Assembly (NCBI GenBank): GCA_004298675.1
Contig: SCRI01000069.1
Location: forward strand, 1 to 50,232
Origin: a bacterium
GTDB lineage: Bacteria; Vulcanimicrobiota; Vulcanimicrobiia; Vulcanimicrobiales; SCRA01
Length of the DNA stretch: 50,232 bases
Direction of reading: 5' to 3'
Position 1 is the stretch's first letter. Each line of letters begins with the position of its first letter. Of this stretch, positions 39,688 to 47,336 are shown piece by piece. The translations under genes were made by a program, and so were the position numbers. The notes under the pieces were generated by a model, which had not been told where the DNA came from, ran no database searches, and saw only the letters and a program-made list of their open reading frames with translations.

Positions 39688-42263
39688 TCTTCGCGCACCG
39701 CTTCGGCGGTCGGCATGCGCGCGGCGGCACCGGCGGGTAAGACCGCCGCCGCCAACGCCGCCACCACCACCGCCGCCGCGAGCTCGGCAAACGAGCGCCA
39801 GGGCACGCGCAACTCGATGAGCCAACCGAACGTCTGCGCGTTGATCACGTAGATCAGCACCAGTCCCAGAGCCAAGCCCAGTACCAGCCCCGCGATGGCC
39901 GCACCCACGCCGAGCAAGCCGGCCTCGATCAGCACCATCGCACGTACCTCGGCGCGGCGTAGTCCCAAGTAGCGCAACAAGCCGATCTCCCGGCGGCGCT
40001 CGAGCACCAGAGCGGCTAACGCCGTGGTAACCCCGAGCATGGCGATGGCGATCGAGATGACGTAGAGCGCGGACGTGATCGCGAAGGTGCGATCGAAGAC
40101 GCGCAGCACCTGCGCGCGCAGCTCGCGCGTGGTCTGGACGTTCAAGCGCGCCGGTTGCGCGGCTCGCTCGATGCGCGTGCGCAGCGCCCCCGGATCGACT
40201 CCCGGCTTGGCGTAGACGGCGATCGAGTTGAGCGCGCGGTCGTGCCACCAGCGGCGGTACGTCGCGATATCCATCACCACGAAGCCGGCGTCGCTAGAGT
40301 AGTCGTTATAGATCGCGCTCACCGCGAAGGGGTGCCGCCCCAGCGGCGTCGTGAGATCGATCCTCTCCCCGGGCCGTACGTTGAAGCGCACGGCGAAGGG
40401 GCGGCTGATCACCACGGCGTCATGCCCCACCAGCTCGCGCTGCAGTTGCGGGCGGTCGACGCGTCCGATGAACTCCATCTTCGCGCGCCGCTCCAAGCTC
40501 GAGAAATTGGTGGCCCCCAGATTGGTCAAACGGCCGCGAAAGGTGATATCCGTGCCGCGAAAGACGTCGACCGCGTCTACCGCAGGCAGGGCCTTTATGC
40601 GCGCGTATAGCTGCGCTCCCGTGGAGGCATCGAAACCCACGTTCTGTGGACCCGGCGGGGTGATGAAGAGATCGGCTTTGAGGGTCTGACCGGTCCACGC
40701 CGCAACCGTGCTGCGGAACGACGAGACCAGCGTACCGACGGCCACGCTCATTCCCACAGCCACCGCTAGCGCTGCCAACGCCACGCCGTTGCGCCGGAGC
40801 GAGACGCCGAGGCTGCGCGCTCCCAGCGCCGCGCTGGGATAGCGCGCCAACAGCACTGCCGCTACGCGCGCCAACACCCCCAGCCCAAGCGGTGACGCCA
40901 ACGAGATGCCAAAGACGAATGACAACCCGGCCGCGAAGCCGGCGACGGGCACGCCGTCAAGCGGAGGCAGCAACGTCAAGGCCCCGCCCAAGAGCAGCAG
41001 CGCCAAGCCCACCGCGGCACTGCGCCGCAGCCAGTCCGGGGAGCGGCGCTCGAAGGCACCGGCACGCATGGTCGTGGCCGGCTCGGTGCCGGCGGCTTCA
41101 CGCGCGGGCGGCAGCGTCGAGAGCGTCGACGCGATCACCCCGATCGCGAAGACGAACAGAAAGACGCGCCAATCGTAGACCACTCGATCCGCATGCTCGA
41201 AGACGTAGAGCGAGCTCACGGTCCGCGTGACCGCGGCGACGGCACTGCGTGCCGCCAACGCCCCCAACCCGAGACCGAGAAGCGATCCCAGCACGCCCAC
41301 GATCGCGCCCTCGGCGACGAACGCGGCGAAGATCGCCCGTCGCGAGACGCCCAGTGCGCGCAAGACGCCGATCTCGCCGCGGCGCTGCACCACCGCGATG
41401 GCCACGGCGTTGTAGATGAGATAGGTTCCAACGAGCAACGCCACGTACGCCAAGGCCGCGAGGTTTAGCTGGAACGAGCGCAGCAGGGAGGCGATCTCTC
41501 CCGTGCGCCGCCGCGGCGTGGTTATCTGCGCGTTGGGAGGCAAGACCTTGCGCAACGCCGCCTCTGCCGCCGCGAGCTTCGAGGCGGGCTCGACCACGCA
41601 GTCGATACGATCGAGGCGTCCCACGGCTCCGAGCAGTTCCTGCGCCGTCGAGATGTCGGTGAACACCACGCTCGAGTCCACCCCCACGAGCGTAGGCAGC
41701 ACCGCCGCTACCGGCAGGCTCACGTGGCGCGTGCCGGCGACCACGTTCCAATGCGACCCTTGCTGCACGTGGTACTGCGCCGCGACGCGGCGCGAGATCA
41801 GCACGCCGTCACGCGCGATGAGCGTGCTCAAGCTTGGTGGATGCTGCCCCTGCGCGCCGGCTCCGGTGGCCGCCTCCTGCGCCTGCGCACCCGGGTAGGG
41901 TCTCAGCACGTCGACGCCGATGACCTCCAGCAGCTCACCCGAGCGTGCGTCGTTTGCGCGCGCGCCCGCGAGGATCGTCCCGGTCACCGCCGGCTGCGCG
42001 TACACGATCGATGGCAGGCGCTCCACGGCCAGCAGCGCGCGCTCGTCGAACGGCGCGCCGTCGGCGAGGATCTGCAGATTCACGCGGCTGCTGACGACGT
42101 TGACGCTGCTTTGAAACGAGCGGACGGCCGTGGCATTGGCGAGCTGCACGGCTACCGCAACGGCCACGCCCAGAGCCACCGCGCTCACCGTCATGAGCGT
42201 GCGCCACGGATGCTCGCGCACGTAACCAAGGACCAGCGCGCGCAACACCCAAGCGAGGGTCAC
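39684..42263 (-). CDS. ABC transporter permease with two FtsX domains (AttFG-like)
   Basis: An 859-residue membrane protein. An N-terminal helix precedes a large extracytoplasmic domain, then an FtsX core (LAALAYVALLVGTYLIYNAV), a middle helix pair, a second extracytoplasmic domain and a C-terminal FtsX core ending at TAEAVREE. The cytosolic helix RRGEIGVLRALGVSRRAIF and its repeat RRREIGLLRYLGLRRAEVR are the coupling segments. Such mechanotransmission-type permeases move lipids or lipoproteins, or work with the LolCDE/MacB class. In AttEFGH two permease genes are separate; here they appear fused. The start is GTG at 42263, overlapping the ATPase stop. Confidence 0.9.
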   Translation of the reverse strand: MTLAWVLRALVLGYVREHPWRTLMTVSAVALGVAVAVAVQLANATAVRSFQSSVNVVSSRVNLQILADGAPFDERALLAVERLPSIVYAQPAVTGTILAGARANDARSGELLEVIGVDVLRPYPGAQAQEAATGAGAQGQHPPSLSTLIARDGVLISRRVAAQYHVQQGSHWNVVAGTRHVSLPVAAVLPTLVGVDSSVVFTDISTAQELLGAVGRLDRIDCVVEPASKLAAAEAALRKVLPPNAQITTPRRRTGEIASLLRSFQLNLAALAYVALLVGTYLIYNAVAIAVVQRRGEIGVLRALGVSRRAIFAAFVAEGAIVGVLGSLLGLGLGALAARSAVAAVTRTVSSLYVFEHADRVVYDWRVFLFVFAIGVIASTLSTLPPAREAAGTEPATTMRAGAFERRSPDWLRRSAAVGLALLLLGGALTLLPPLDGVPVAGFAAGLSFVFGISLASPLGLGVLARVAAVLLARYPSAALGARSLGVSLRRNGVALAALAVAVGMSVAVGTLVSSFRSTVAAWTGQTLKADLFITPPGPQNVGFDASTGAQLYARIKALPAVDAVDVFRGTDITFRGRLTNLGATNFSSLERRAKMEFIGRVDRPQLQRELVGHDAVVISRPFAVRFNVRPGERIDLTTPLGRHPFAVSAIYNDYSSDAGFVVMDIATYRRWWHDRALNSIAVYAKPGVDPGALRTRIERAAQPARLNVQTTRELRAQVLRVFDRTFAITSALYVISIAIAMLGVTTALAALVLERRREIGLLRYLGLRRAEVRAMVLIEAGLLGVGAAIAGLVLGLALGLVLIYVINAQTFGWLIELRVPWRSFAELAAAVVVAALAAAVLPAGAAARMPTAEAVREE

Positions 42264-42931
42264 GCCACGATCCGCCCATCGCGCATCTGCACCACGCGGT
42301 CGGCGATGCGCGCGGCCTCCGCGCTGTGCGTCACCATGAGGATCGTCTGCCCCTCGTCGGCGATCTCTCGCAGCAGGGCGAGCACCGCGGCGCCCGAGGC
42401 CGAGTCGAGGTTGCCTGTAGGCTCATCGGCTAGTACCACCGCCGGCCGATGAGCGACCGCTCGCGCCACGGCGGCACGCTGCAGCTGCCCGCCGGAGACT
42501 TGCGCGGGATACTTGCGCGCCTGCGCCGCCACACCCACGCGTTCCAAGAGCTCGTGCACGCGGGCGGCACGGCGCTCGGCCGGCTCGCCCGTCAGCACGA
42601 GCGGCAAGGCAACGTTCTCCTCCAGCGTCATCGTGGGCAGAAAATTGAAGAACTGAAAAACCGTGCCGACGAAGGTGCGCCGCAGCGCCGTCAACTGCTC
42701 GTCGTCCAGCCCGGACGTGAACCGGCCGGCCACGCAGACCTTACCGCGCGTGGGTACGTCGACGCACCCGATCACGTTGAGCAGCGTCGACTTACCGGAG
42801 CCGCTGGCCCCCACCAGCGCCGCCAGCTCGCCGCGCGCGACGCTCAGGTCGACGCCGCGCAGGGCCTCGACACGCTCTTCGCCTGCGCCGTAGATTTTCC
42901 AAACACCGGCGCAGGCGATGGGATCCGGCAT
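42260..42931 (-). CDS. LolD/MacB-class ABC transporter ATPase (AttE-like)
   Basis: A 223-residue ATPase. Walker A is GASGSGKSTLL, the Q-loop is in TVFQFFNFLPTMTLEENVALP, the signature is VSGGQLQRAAVARA, Walker B is VVLADEPTGNLDS, and the His switch is in MVTHSAEAA. The GNLD tail after Walker B is typical of MacB/LolD ATPases. It powers the fused permease. It is first of a run of six genes each overlapping the next by four bases. A strong terminator separates it from the upstream ferredoxin gene. Confidence 0.92.
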   Translation of the reverse strand: MPDPIACAGVWKIYGAGEERVEALRGVDLSVARGELAALVGASGSGKSTLLNVIGCVDVPTRGKVCVAGRFTSGLDDEQLTALRRTFVGTVFQFFNFLPTMTLEENVALPLVLTGEPAERRAARVHELLERVGVAAQARKYPAQVSGGQLQRAAVARAVAHRPAVVLADEPTGNLDSASGAAVLALLREIADEGQTILMVTHSAEAARIADRVVQMRDGRIVA

Positions 42932-42947
42932 CCCGCTAACGAACGAA

Positions 42948-42967
42948 GCGGCTCCTCGCGGAGCCGC
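42948..42967 (-). terminator. Rho-independent terminator after the ferredoxin gene
   Basis: On the minus strand GCGGCTCC-GCGA-GGAGCCGC is a perfect eight-pair stem with a four-base loop, followed by TTCGTTCGTT. It sits 27 bases after the ferredoxin stop and 17 bases before the ABC ATPase start, so the ABC operon needs its own promoter or readthrough. Confidence 0.7.
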
Positions 42968-42994
42968 CTCGCCGGAGATACCTGACGGTTCGCG

Positions 42995-43237
42995 CTACTT
43001 CTTGTAGTAGTCGGCGTTTTTCTGAATGTATGATTGCCACTTATCAGGGACGTCCGTATCCGCATAGATCGCTTCGACCGGGCACGCGGAGACGCACGCT
43101 CCGCAATCGATGCAAACTTCGGGATCGATGTAGAGCTGTTCGTCCTCGTCCGTACCGTGAATGCAGTCGACCGGGCATACATCGACGCACGCTCTATCCT
43201 TCACGCCGATGCAGGGCTCGCAGATCACATAGGCCAT
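42995..43237 (-). CDS. Seven-iron type bacterial ferredoxin
   Basis: An 80-residue ferredoxin. The first cluster box is CEPCIGVKDRACVDVCPVDC, with the spacing of [3Fe-4S]/[4Fe-4S] ferredoxins of thermophile type, and the second is CIDCGACVSACP. The C-terminal tail DVPDKWQSYIQKNADYY is typical. It is a small electron carrier in the cytosol; partners are not adjacent. The gene ends at a strong terminator and is divergent from the MarC gene. Confidence 0.95.
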   Translation of the reverse strand: MAYVICEPCIGVKDRACVDVCPVDCIHGTDEDEQLYIDPEVCIDCGACVSACPVEAIYADTDVPDKWQSYIQKNADYYKK

Positions 43238-43350
43238 GATGAGACGGTAACCTTTCTAGACTCTCCCCAGCGAACCAATCGAAGCAATCTCTCTCGCCGC
43301 CCGCATTCTCGCGGCATACCGCCGTGTCCTTGCCTCATGGGTGCAGCACT

Positions 43351-43369
43351 GCTGGAGGTTGCCTCCAGC
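43351..43369. promoter_or_regulatory. Perfect hairpin in the MarC leader
   Basis: GCTGGAGG and CCTCCAGC pair perfectly over eight bases with a three-base loop TTG. It lies 22 bases upstream of the MarC start and contains a GGAGG element inside the stem. It may mask a ribosome site or be an operator; no regulator is recognised. Confidence 0.35.
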
Positions 43370-43391
43370 GTCGCACATAATGGGACGAGCG

Positions 43392-44042
43392 ATGGCAAGC
43401 CTTCTCCATTTCTCGGCGGCGGCGGTGGCGACGATCTTCACGATGATCGATCCGTTCGGCCTCGTTCCGATGTATCTCGCTGCCGTCTCGGGCGTGCCCG
43501 CCCCGGTTCGCAAGCGCGTTCCGCTGAAAGCGGCGGTCATTGCCGGCATCGTCGTTCTGCTCGCGGGCGTAGCAGGGCGAGTCGTCCTCCACGTGCTGGG
43601 CATCACGCTGCCGGCCTTCTCGATCTCCGGGGGAGCGCTGCTGTTCCTGGTGGCGCTGGACATGATCTTCGGACGCCCCACGGGGGCGCGTGAGACCGAA
43701 ACCGAGCGCAGCGAGGCGATCACCCGTTCCGATCCGAGCGTCTTCCCGATCGCCTTTCCGATGATCGCGGGACCGGGCAGCATTCTGACCGTCATCCTGC
43801 TCGTGGAACTCGCCAAGGGCGAACCGTTGAAACTGATCGTGGTGATCGGCGCGCTGCTGCTCGCGATCGCCACCTGCTATCTCACGATGCTCTTCGCCGA
43901 GCGGCTGATGCGGTTGGCGGGCCAGACGGGAATGCACGTGCTCACGCGCCTCGCGGGGGTCGTACTGGCGGCGCTCGCGGTGCAGTTCGTGCTGAACGGG
44001 ATCACGGGGTATATCCATCCCGAGGTGCTGCCAACGCCGTAG
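43392..44042 (+). CDS. MarC-family membrane protein
   Basis: A 216-residue protein with six hydrophobic helices. Signature blocks are TIFTMIDPFGLVPMYLA, FSISGGALLFLVALDM and FPIAFPMIAGPGSI. The family (UPF0056) was once thought to cause multidrug resistance, but this is not supported; some members are small amino-acid exporters. The start is ATG at 43392, with GGACGA about six bases upstream; an in-frame ATG at 43380 lacks a ribosome site. It is followed by the SIMPL gene after 37 bases. Confidence 0.9.
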   Translation: MASLLHFSAAAVATIFTMIDPFGLVPMYLAAVSGVPAPVRKRVPLKAAVIAGIVVLLAGVAGRVVLHVLGITLPAFSISGGALLFLVALDMIFGRPTGARETETERSEAITRSDPSVFPIAFPMIAGPGSILTVILLVELAKGEPLKLIVVIGALLLAIATCYLTMLFAERLMRLAGQTGMHVLTRLAGVVLAALAVQFVLNGITGYIHPEVLPTP

Positions 44043-44079
44043 CGAGACGTCGCGACGCATCCATGCGTTTTGGAGTGTG

Positions 44080-44835
44080 ATGAACGTTCGAATGATGGGG
44101 ACTCTCTCGCTCATGCTGTTGGCCACCCTCCCCGTGGCAGCTCTAGCCCAAGCCGGGCCCGCGGGCGCGCACCCAGCGATACTCACCGTCAACGGTACCG
44201 CATCGGTTGCGCGCGAGCCCGACGTCGCGCACGTCAACCTCTCCGTCGAGACCAGCGCCGCCACGGCCGCGGCGGCCACCGGACAGAACGCCGCCCTGAC
44301 CGCGCGCGTACGCTCGGCCCTGGCTGGGCAAGGCGTTCCCGCCGGCGCCGTCGTCACCCAGTACTACAACCTGCGGTATGTCCCGCGTCCCGAGCAGACA
44401 CCGCCGCCATCCGTCCTGCGCCGTCCCGCTACGATGCTCTCGCCGCAGGGCGAGCGCTATGGCTACGTGGTGACCCACACGCTCGAGATCACGACGACGC
44501 CGGCCAAGGCGGGAGCGGTCATCGACGCGGCTGTCGGCGCAGGGGCGACCAGCGTTGGCAACGTCGTCTACGACCTCGCCAACCGCCACGAAGCCTTGCT
44601 CGAGGCCCTGCGCGCGGCCGTAGCCGACGCGCAGTCGCAGGCGCGAGCGGCCGCGTCCGCCTCCGGCCTGCGGCTCGGAACGGTCCAGCGTCTGTTCGTG
44701 GGCGGCGAGCCGCGGATCGCGCCGCTGCAAACCCCCATGATGCGAACGTTGGCGGCACCGGTGGCAACGCAGGTGGAGCCGGGTGAGGTGCGGGTCTTTG
44801 CCACCGTCAGCGTGACGTACGAGCTCATGCCATGA
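44080..44835 (+). CDS. Exported SIMPL-domain (DUF541) protein
   Basis: A 251-residue protein with a signal peptide (MMGTLSLMLLATLPVAALA) and a SIMPL/DUF541 domain. Family blocks are LTVNGTASVAREPDVAHVNLSV and, at the end, VRVFATVSVTYEL. Members are periplasmic or surface proteins linked to stress responses, and some form oligomeric rings. The start is ATG at 44080, with GGAG five bases upstream. Its stop overlaps the ATG of the Clp-type ATPase by four bases, an uncommon partnership that suggests joint function at the envelope. Confidence 0.9.
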   Translation: MNVRMMGTLSLMLLATLPVAALAQAGPAGAHPAILTVNGTASVAREPDVAHVNLSVETSAATAAAATGQNAALTARVRSALAGQGVPAGAVVTQYYNLRYVPRPEQTPPPSVLRRPATMLSPQGERYGYVVTHTLEITTTPAKAGAVIDAAVGAGATSVGNVVYDLANRHEALLEALRAAVADAQSQARAAASASGLRLGTVQRLFVGGEPRIAPLQTPMMRTLAAPVATQVEPGEVRVFATVSVTYELMP

Positions 44836-46787
44836 ACGCGGCTCTGTGCGACCTCTGCGGAGAGCGTCCGGCTACCGTCACCGACTTCGCCTTCCGGGGC
44901 GGACGCGCGCAGCGTCAGGAGCTCTGCGCGCAATGCGCCTCCGCGCGCCGGCACGCCAACCTGCCGCTGGCCGGTGCCGCGCTGCTCTCGCTCGGACTGG
45001 CGCTGGGAGCGGCACTGATCGCCGACCGTACACGCCGGCGCGGCCAGGGACCCGGCGAGAACGGCGGCGCAGCGGCGCTGCAGAACCCGCTGGAGTGGGC
45101 CAAGCGCCTGCGCGGCGGGACGCCGACGCTCTCCGCCTTCTCGCGTGATCTCAGCGCGCTGGCCGCGCAGGGACGCCTGGACCCCGTTATCGGCCGCGAA
45201 CGCGAGGTCGAGCGCGTCATCAACGTGTTGGCGCGCCGCGCGAAGAACAACCCCGTCCTCATCGGCGAGCCCGGAGTCGGCAAGACCGCCGTGGTCGAGG
45301 GCCTGGCCGCGCGCATCGTGGCCGGCGCCGTGCCGCACGCGCTCAAAGGGAAGCGCGTGTTGGCACTCGCGGTGGGGCCGCTGGTCGCGGGGACGAAGTA
45401 CCGCGGCGAGTTCGAGGGGCGCGTGAAGCGTATCCTCGACGAGATCCGCGGCGCCTCGCGCGACGTCATTCTCTTCATCGACGAACTGCATACGTTGGTG
45501 GGTGCGGGCAGCGCCGAGGGAGCACTGGATCTCGCCGCGATGATCAAGCCGGAGCTCGCGCGCGGCGAGCTGCAATGCATCGGCGCCACCACGCTGGACG
45601 AGTACCGCCGCTACGTCGAGGCGGACGCCGCGCTCGAGCGGCGCTTCCAGCCCGTCTTCGTCGACGAGCCCAGCGTGGAAGAGACCATCGAGATCCTACG
45701 CGGCTTGCGAGAGCGCTATGCCGAACACCACGGCGTGGAGATCGCGGACGAGGCGCTGGCCGCGGCGGCGGCGCTCTCCGCGCAATACGTCGCCGAACGG
45801 CGCCTGCCCGACAAGGCCATCGACCTCGTCGACGAGGCGGCCGCGGGCGTAGCGCTACGCGGCGGCCGCTACGTCACGCCGGATCACGTCGCGGCCGTAG
45901 TCTCGCAGTGGACCGGCGTGCCGCAGCGTCATCTGGACGAAGGCGAGGCGGCACGCCTGCTTTCGCTGGAGCAGACGCTGGCGCAGCGCGTCATCGGCCA
46001 AGATGCAGCCGTCCACGCCGTCGCCGACGCCGTGCGGCGCGCGCGCGCCGGGCTCAAGGATCCGCGCCGTCCGTTGAGCATGCTCTTCTCGGGACCCACG
46101 GGCGTCGGCAAGACCGAGTTGGCGCGCGCCCTGGCGCAGTTTCTGTTCGGCTCGGACGAGGCGATGGTGCGCCTGGACATGTCGGAGTACATGGAAGGCC
46201 ACGCCGCCTCCCGGCTCTTGGGCGCGCCGCCGGGATACGTAGGGCACGAAGAAGCGGGACTGTTGACGGAGCCGGTGCGCCGCCGCCCGTACAGCGTCGT
46301 GCTCTTCGACGAGATCGAGAAGGCTCACGCCGACGTTGCGGGCATCTTGCTGCAGCTGCTGGACGAAGGACGCGTCACCGATGCCCACGGCCGCACCGTC
46401 GATTTCCGTCATACGATCGTCGTCATGACCACGCATGCCGAGGATAGCACGCTCTCCTTGGCGCTCGACGCCGAACTGCTAGGCCGAATCGACGAGGTGG
46501 TGCAATTCGGAACGCTGGAGATCGAACAGCTGGCGCGCATCGTCGATCTGCACCTGCGCGAGGTGGGGGAGCGCCTGCGTGAACGCGGCATCAACCTGTT
46601 GGTGGACGATGCAGCACGCGTCGCGCTGGCAGCGGCTGCGCAACAGGACGGACCAGGGGCACGCATGATTCGCCGTACCGTCGCGCGCTTGGTTTCCAAC
46701 CCACTCTCGGCGGCGCTGTTGCGCGGCGCCTTCCCTAAGGGCTCCACGGTACGGCTGCGTGACGACCTCACGCTCGCAGGCGCGTAG
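44832..46787 (+). CDS. Membrane-tethered zinc-finger Clp-type AAA+ ATPase
   Basis: A 651-residue protein. Cys6-x2-Cys9 and Cys32-x2-Cys35 form a zinc finger of ClpC-adaptor (UvrB/McsA-like) type. A hydrophobic helix follows at about 45-66, then an AAA+ D1 domain (Walker A GEPGVGKT near 144, Walker B LFIDELHT) and D2 (Walker A GPTGVGKTE near 419, Walker B VVLFDEIEKAH). The ClpB M-domain coiled coil is absent. In D2 sensor 1 reads TTHAED rather than TSN, and the stretch to GRIDEVVQF is about half the usual length, so the ClpP-binding IGF-type loop appears missing. It ends with GPGARMIRR (sensor 2). It may be an unfoldase or remodeller at the membrane, not a ClpP partner. Confidence 0.88.
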   Translation: MNAALCDLCGERPATVTDFAFRGGRAQRQELCAQCASARRHANLPLAGAALLSLGLALGAALIADRTRRRGQGPGENGGAAALQNPLEWAKRLRGGTPTLSAFSRDLSALAAQGRLDPVIGREREVERVINVLARRAKNNPVLIGEPGVGKTAVVEGLAARIVAGAVPHALKGKRVLALAVGPLVAGTKYRGEFEGRVKRILDEIRGASRDVILFIDELHTLVGAGSAEGALDLAAMIKPELARGELQCIGATTLDEYRRYVEADAALERRFQPVFVDEPSVEETIEILRGLRERYAEHHGVEIADEALAAAAALSAQYVAERRLPDKAIDLVDEAAAGVALRGGRYVTPDHVAAVVSQWTGVPQRHLDEGEAARLLSLEQTLAQRVIGQDAAVHAVADAVRRARAGLKDPRRPLSMLFSGPTGVGKTELARALAQFLFGSDEAMVRLDMSEYMEGHAASRLLGAPPGYVGHEEAGLLTEPVRRRPYSVVLFDEIEKAHADVAGILLQLLDEGRVTDAHGRTVDFRHTIVVMTTHAEDSTLSLALDAELLGRIDEVVQFGTLEIEQLARIVDLHLREVGERLRERGINLLVDDAARVALAAAAQQDGPGARMIRRTVARLVSNPLSAALLRGAFPKGSTVRLRDDLTLAGA

Positions 46788-46790
46788 GCG

Positions 46791-47309
46791 CTAGCGCGCG
46801 GCCAGCACGCGCTTCAGCACGCCGCGCAAGGCCGCCGGATTGATGGGGCCCGGCTGATCGAAGACGATCCTGCCGTCGGCGCCGATCAACACTTGCACCG
46901 GCAGACCCACCACACCGTAACGCGCGCCGACGGAGCCGTCGTCGTCGATGGCGATCCGGTACGGAAGGCCGTATTTGTGCGCGAACTGCTGAGCTTTCTT
47001 GGAGCTCTCCAGCTCGTCGATGCCGATGAAGACCAGACCCTTGGAGCGATACTCCTGCGCGATCTTCTTCAGATCCGGCGCCTCGTCATTACACGGCTGA
47101 CACCATGACGCGAAGTAGTTGAGATAGACGGGATGCCCTTTGAACTGCGCGAGGCTGATGGAGCCCCGGCCGCCGGCAAGCGGAAGCGTAAAAGCCGGTG
47201 CTGCCGCCCGTGGCTGCGGCGCGGCCGCCGCGTTCACCGGCATGCGGCGCGCGAGGAGCGCCGCTGCGGCGATCGTCAGCGCAAGGAGCAAGGGACGCAA
47301 TCGGATCAT
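46791..47309 (-). CDS. Exported TlpA/ResA-like thiol-disulfide redoxin
   Basis: A 172-residue protein with a signal peptide (MIRLRPLLLALTIAAAALLA) and a thioredoxin-like domain. The active site is YFASWCQPCNDEAPDLKK, and the cis-Pro loop is VVGLPVQVLI. It resembles TlpA/ResA, reducers of extracytoplasmic disulfides and c-type haem apoproteins. The start is ATG at 47309; a GTG at 47318 is an alternative. It converges on the Clp-type ATPase gene with three bases between stops, and follows pntB by 27 bases, so it may be read through from the transhydrogenase operon. Confidence 0.87.
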   Translation of the reverse strand: MIRLRPLLLALTIAAAALLARRMPVNAAAAPQPRAAAPAFTLPLAGGRGSISLAQFKGHPVYLNYFASWCQPCNDEAPDLKKIAQEYRSKGLVFIGIDELESSKKAQQFAHKYGLPYRIAIDDDGSVGARYGVVGLPVQVLIGADGRIVFDQPGPINPAALRGVLKRVLAAR

Positions 47310-47336
47310 GCGCCCCACTTCGCCGGCCGGCGCGGC

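Noticed and set aside
40155-40610. Plus-strand open frames opposite the FtsX permease.
   Set aside because: Antisense composition and no start signal; the permease frame is continuous with clear FtsX repeats.
44568-45575. A 335-codon minus-strand frame opposite the SIMPL and Clp genes.
   Set aside because: Antisense shadow without motifs; the plus-strand genes explain the region fully.
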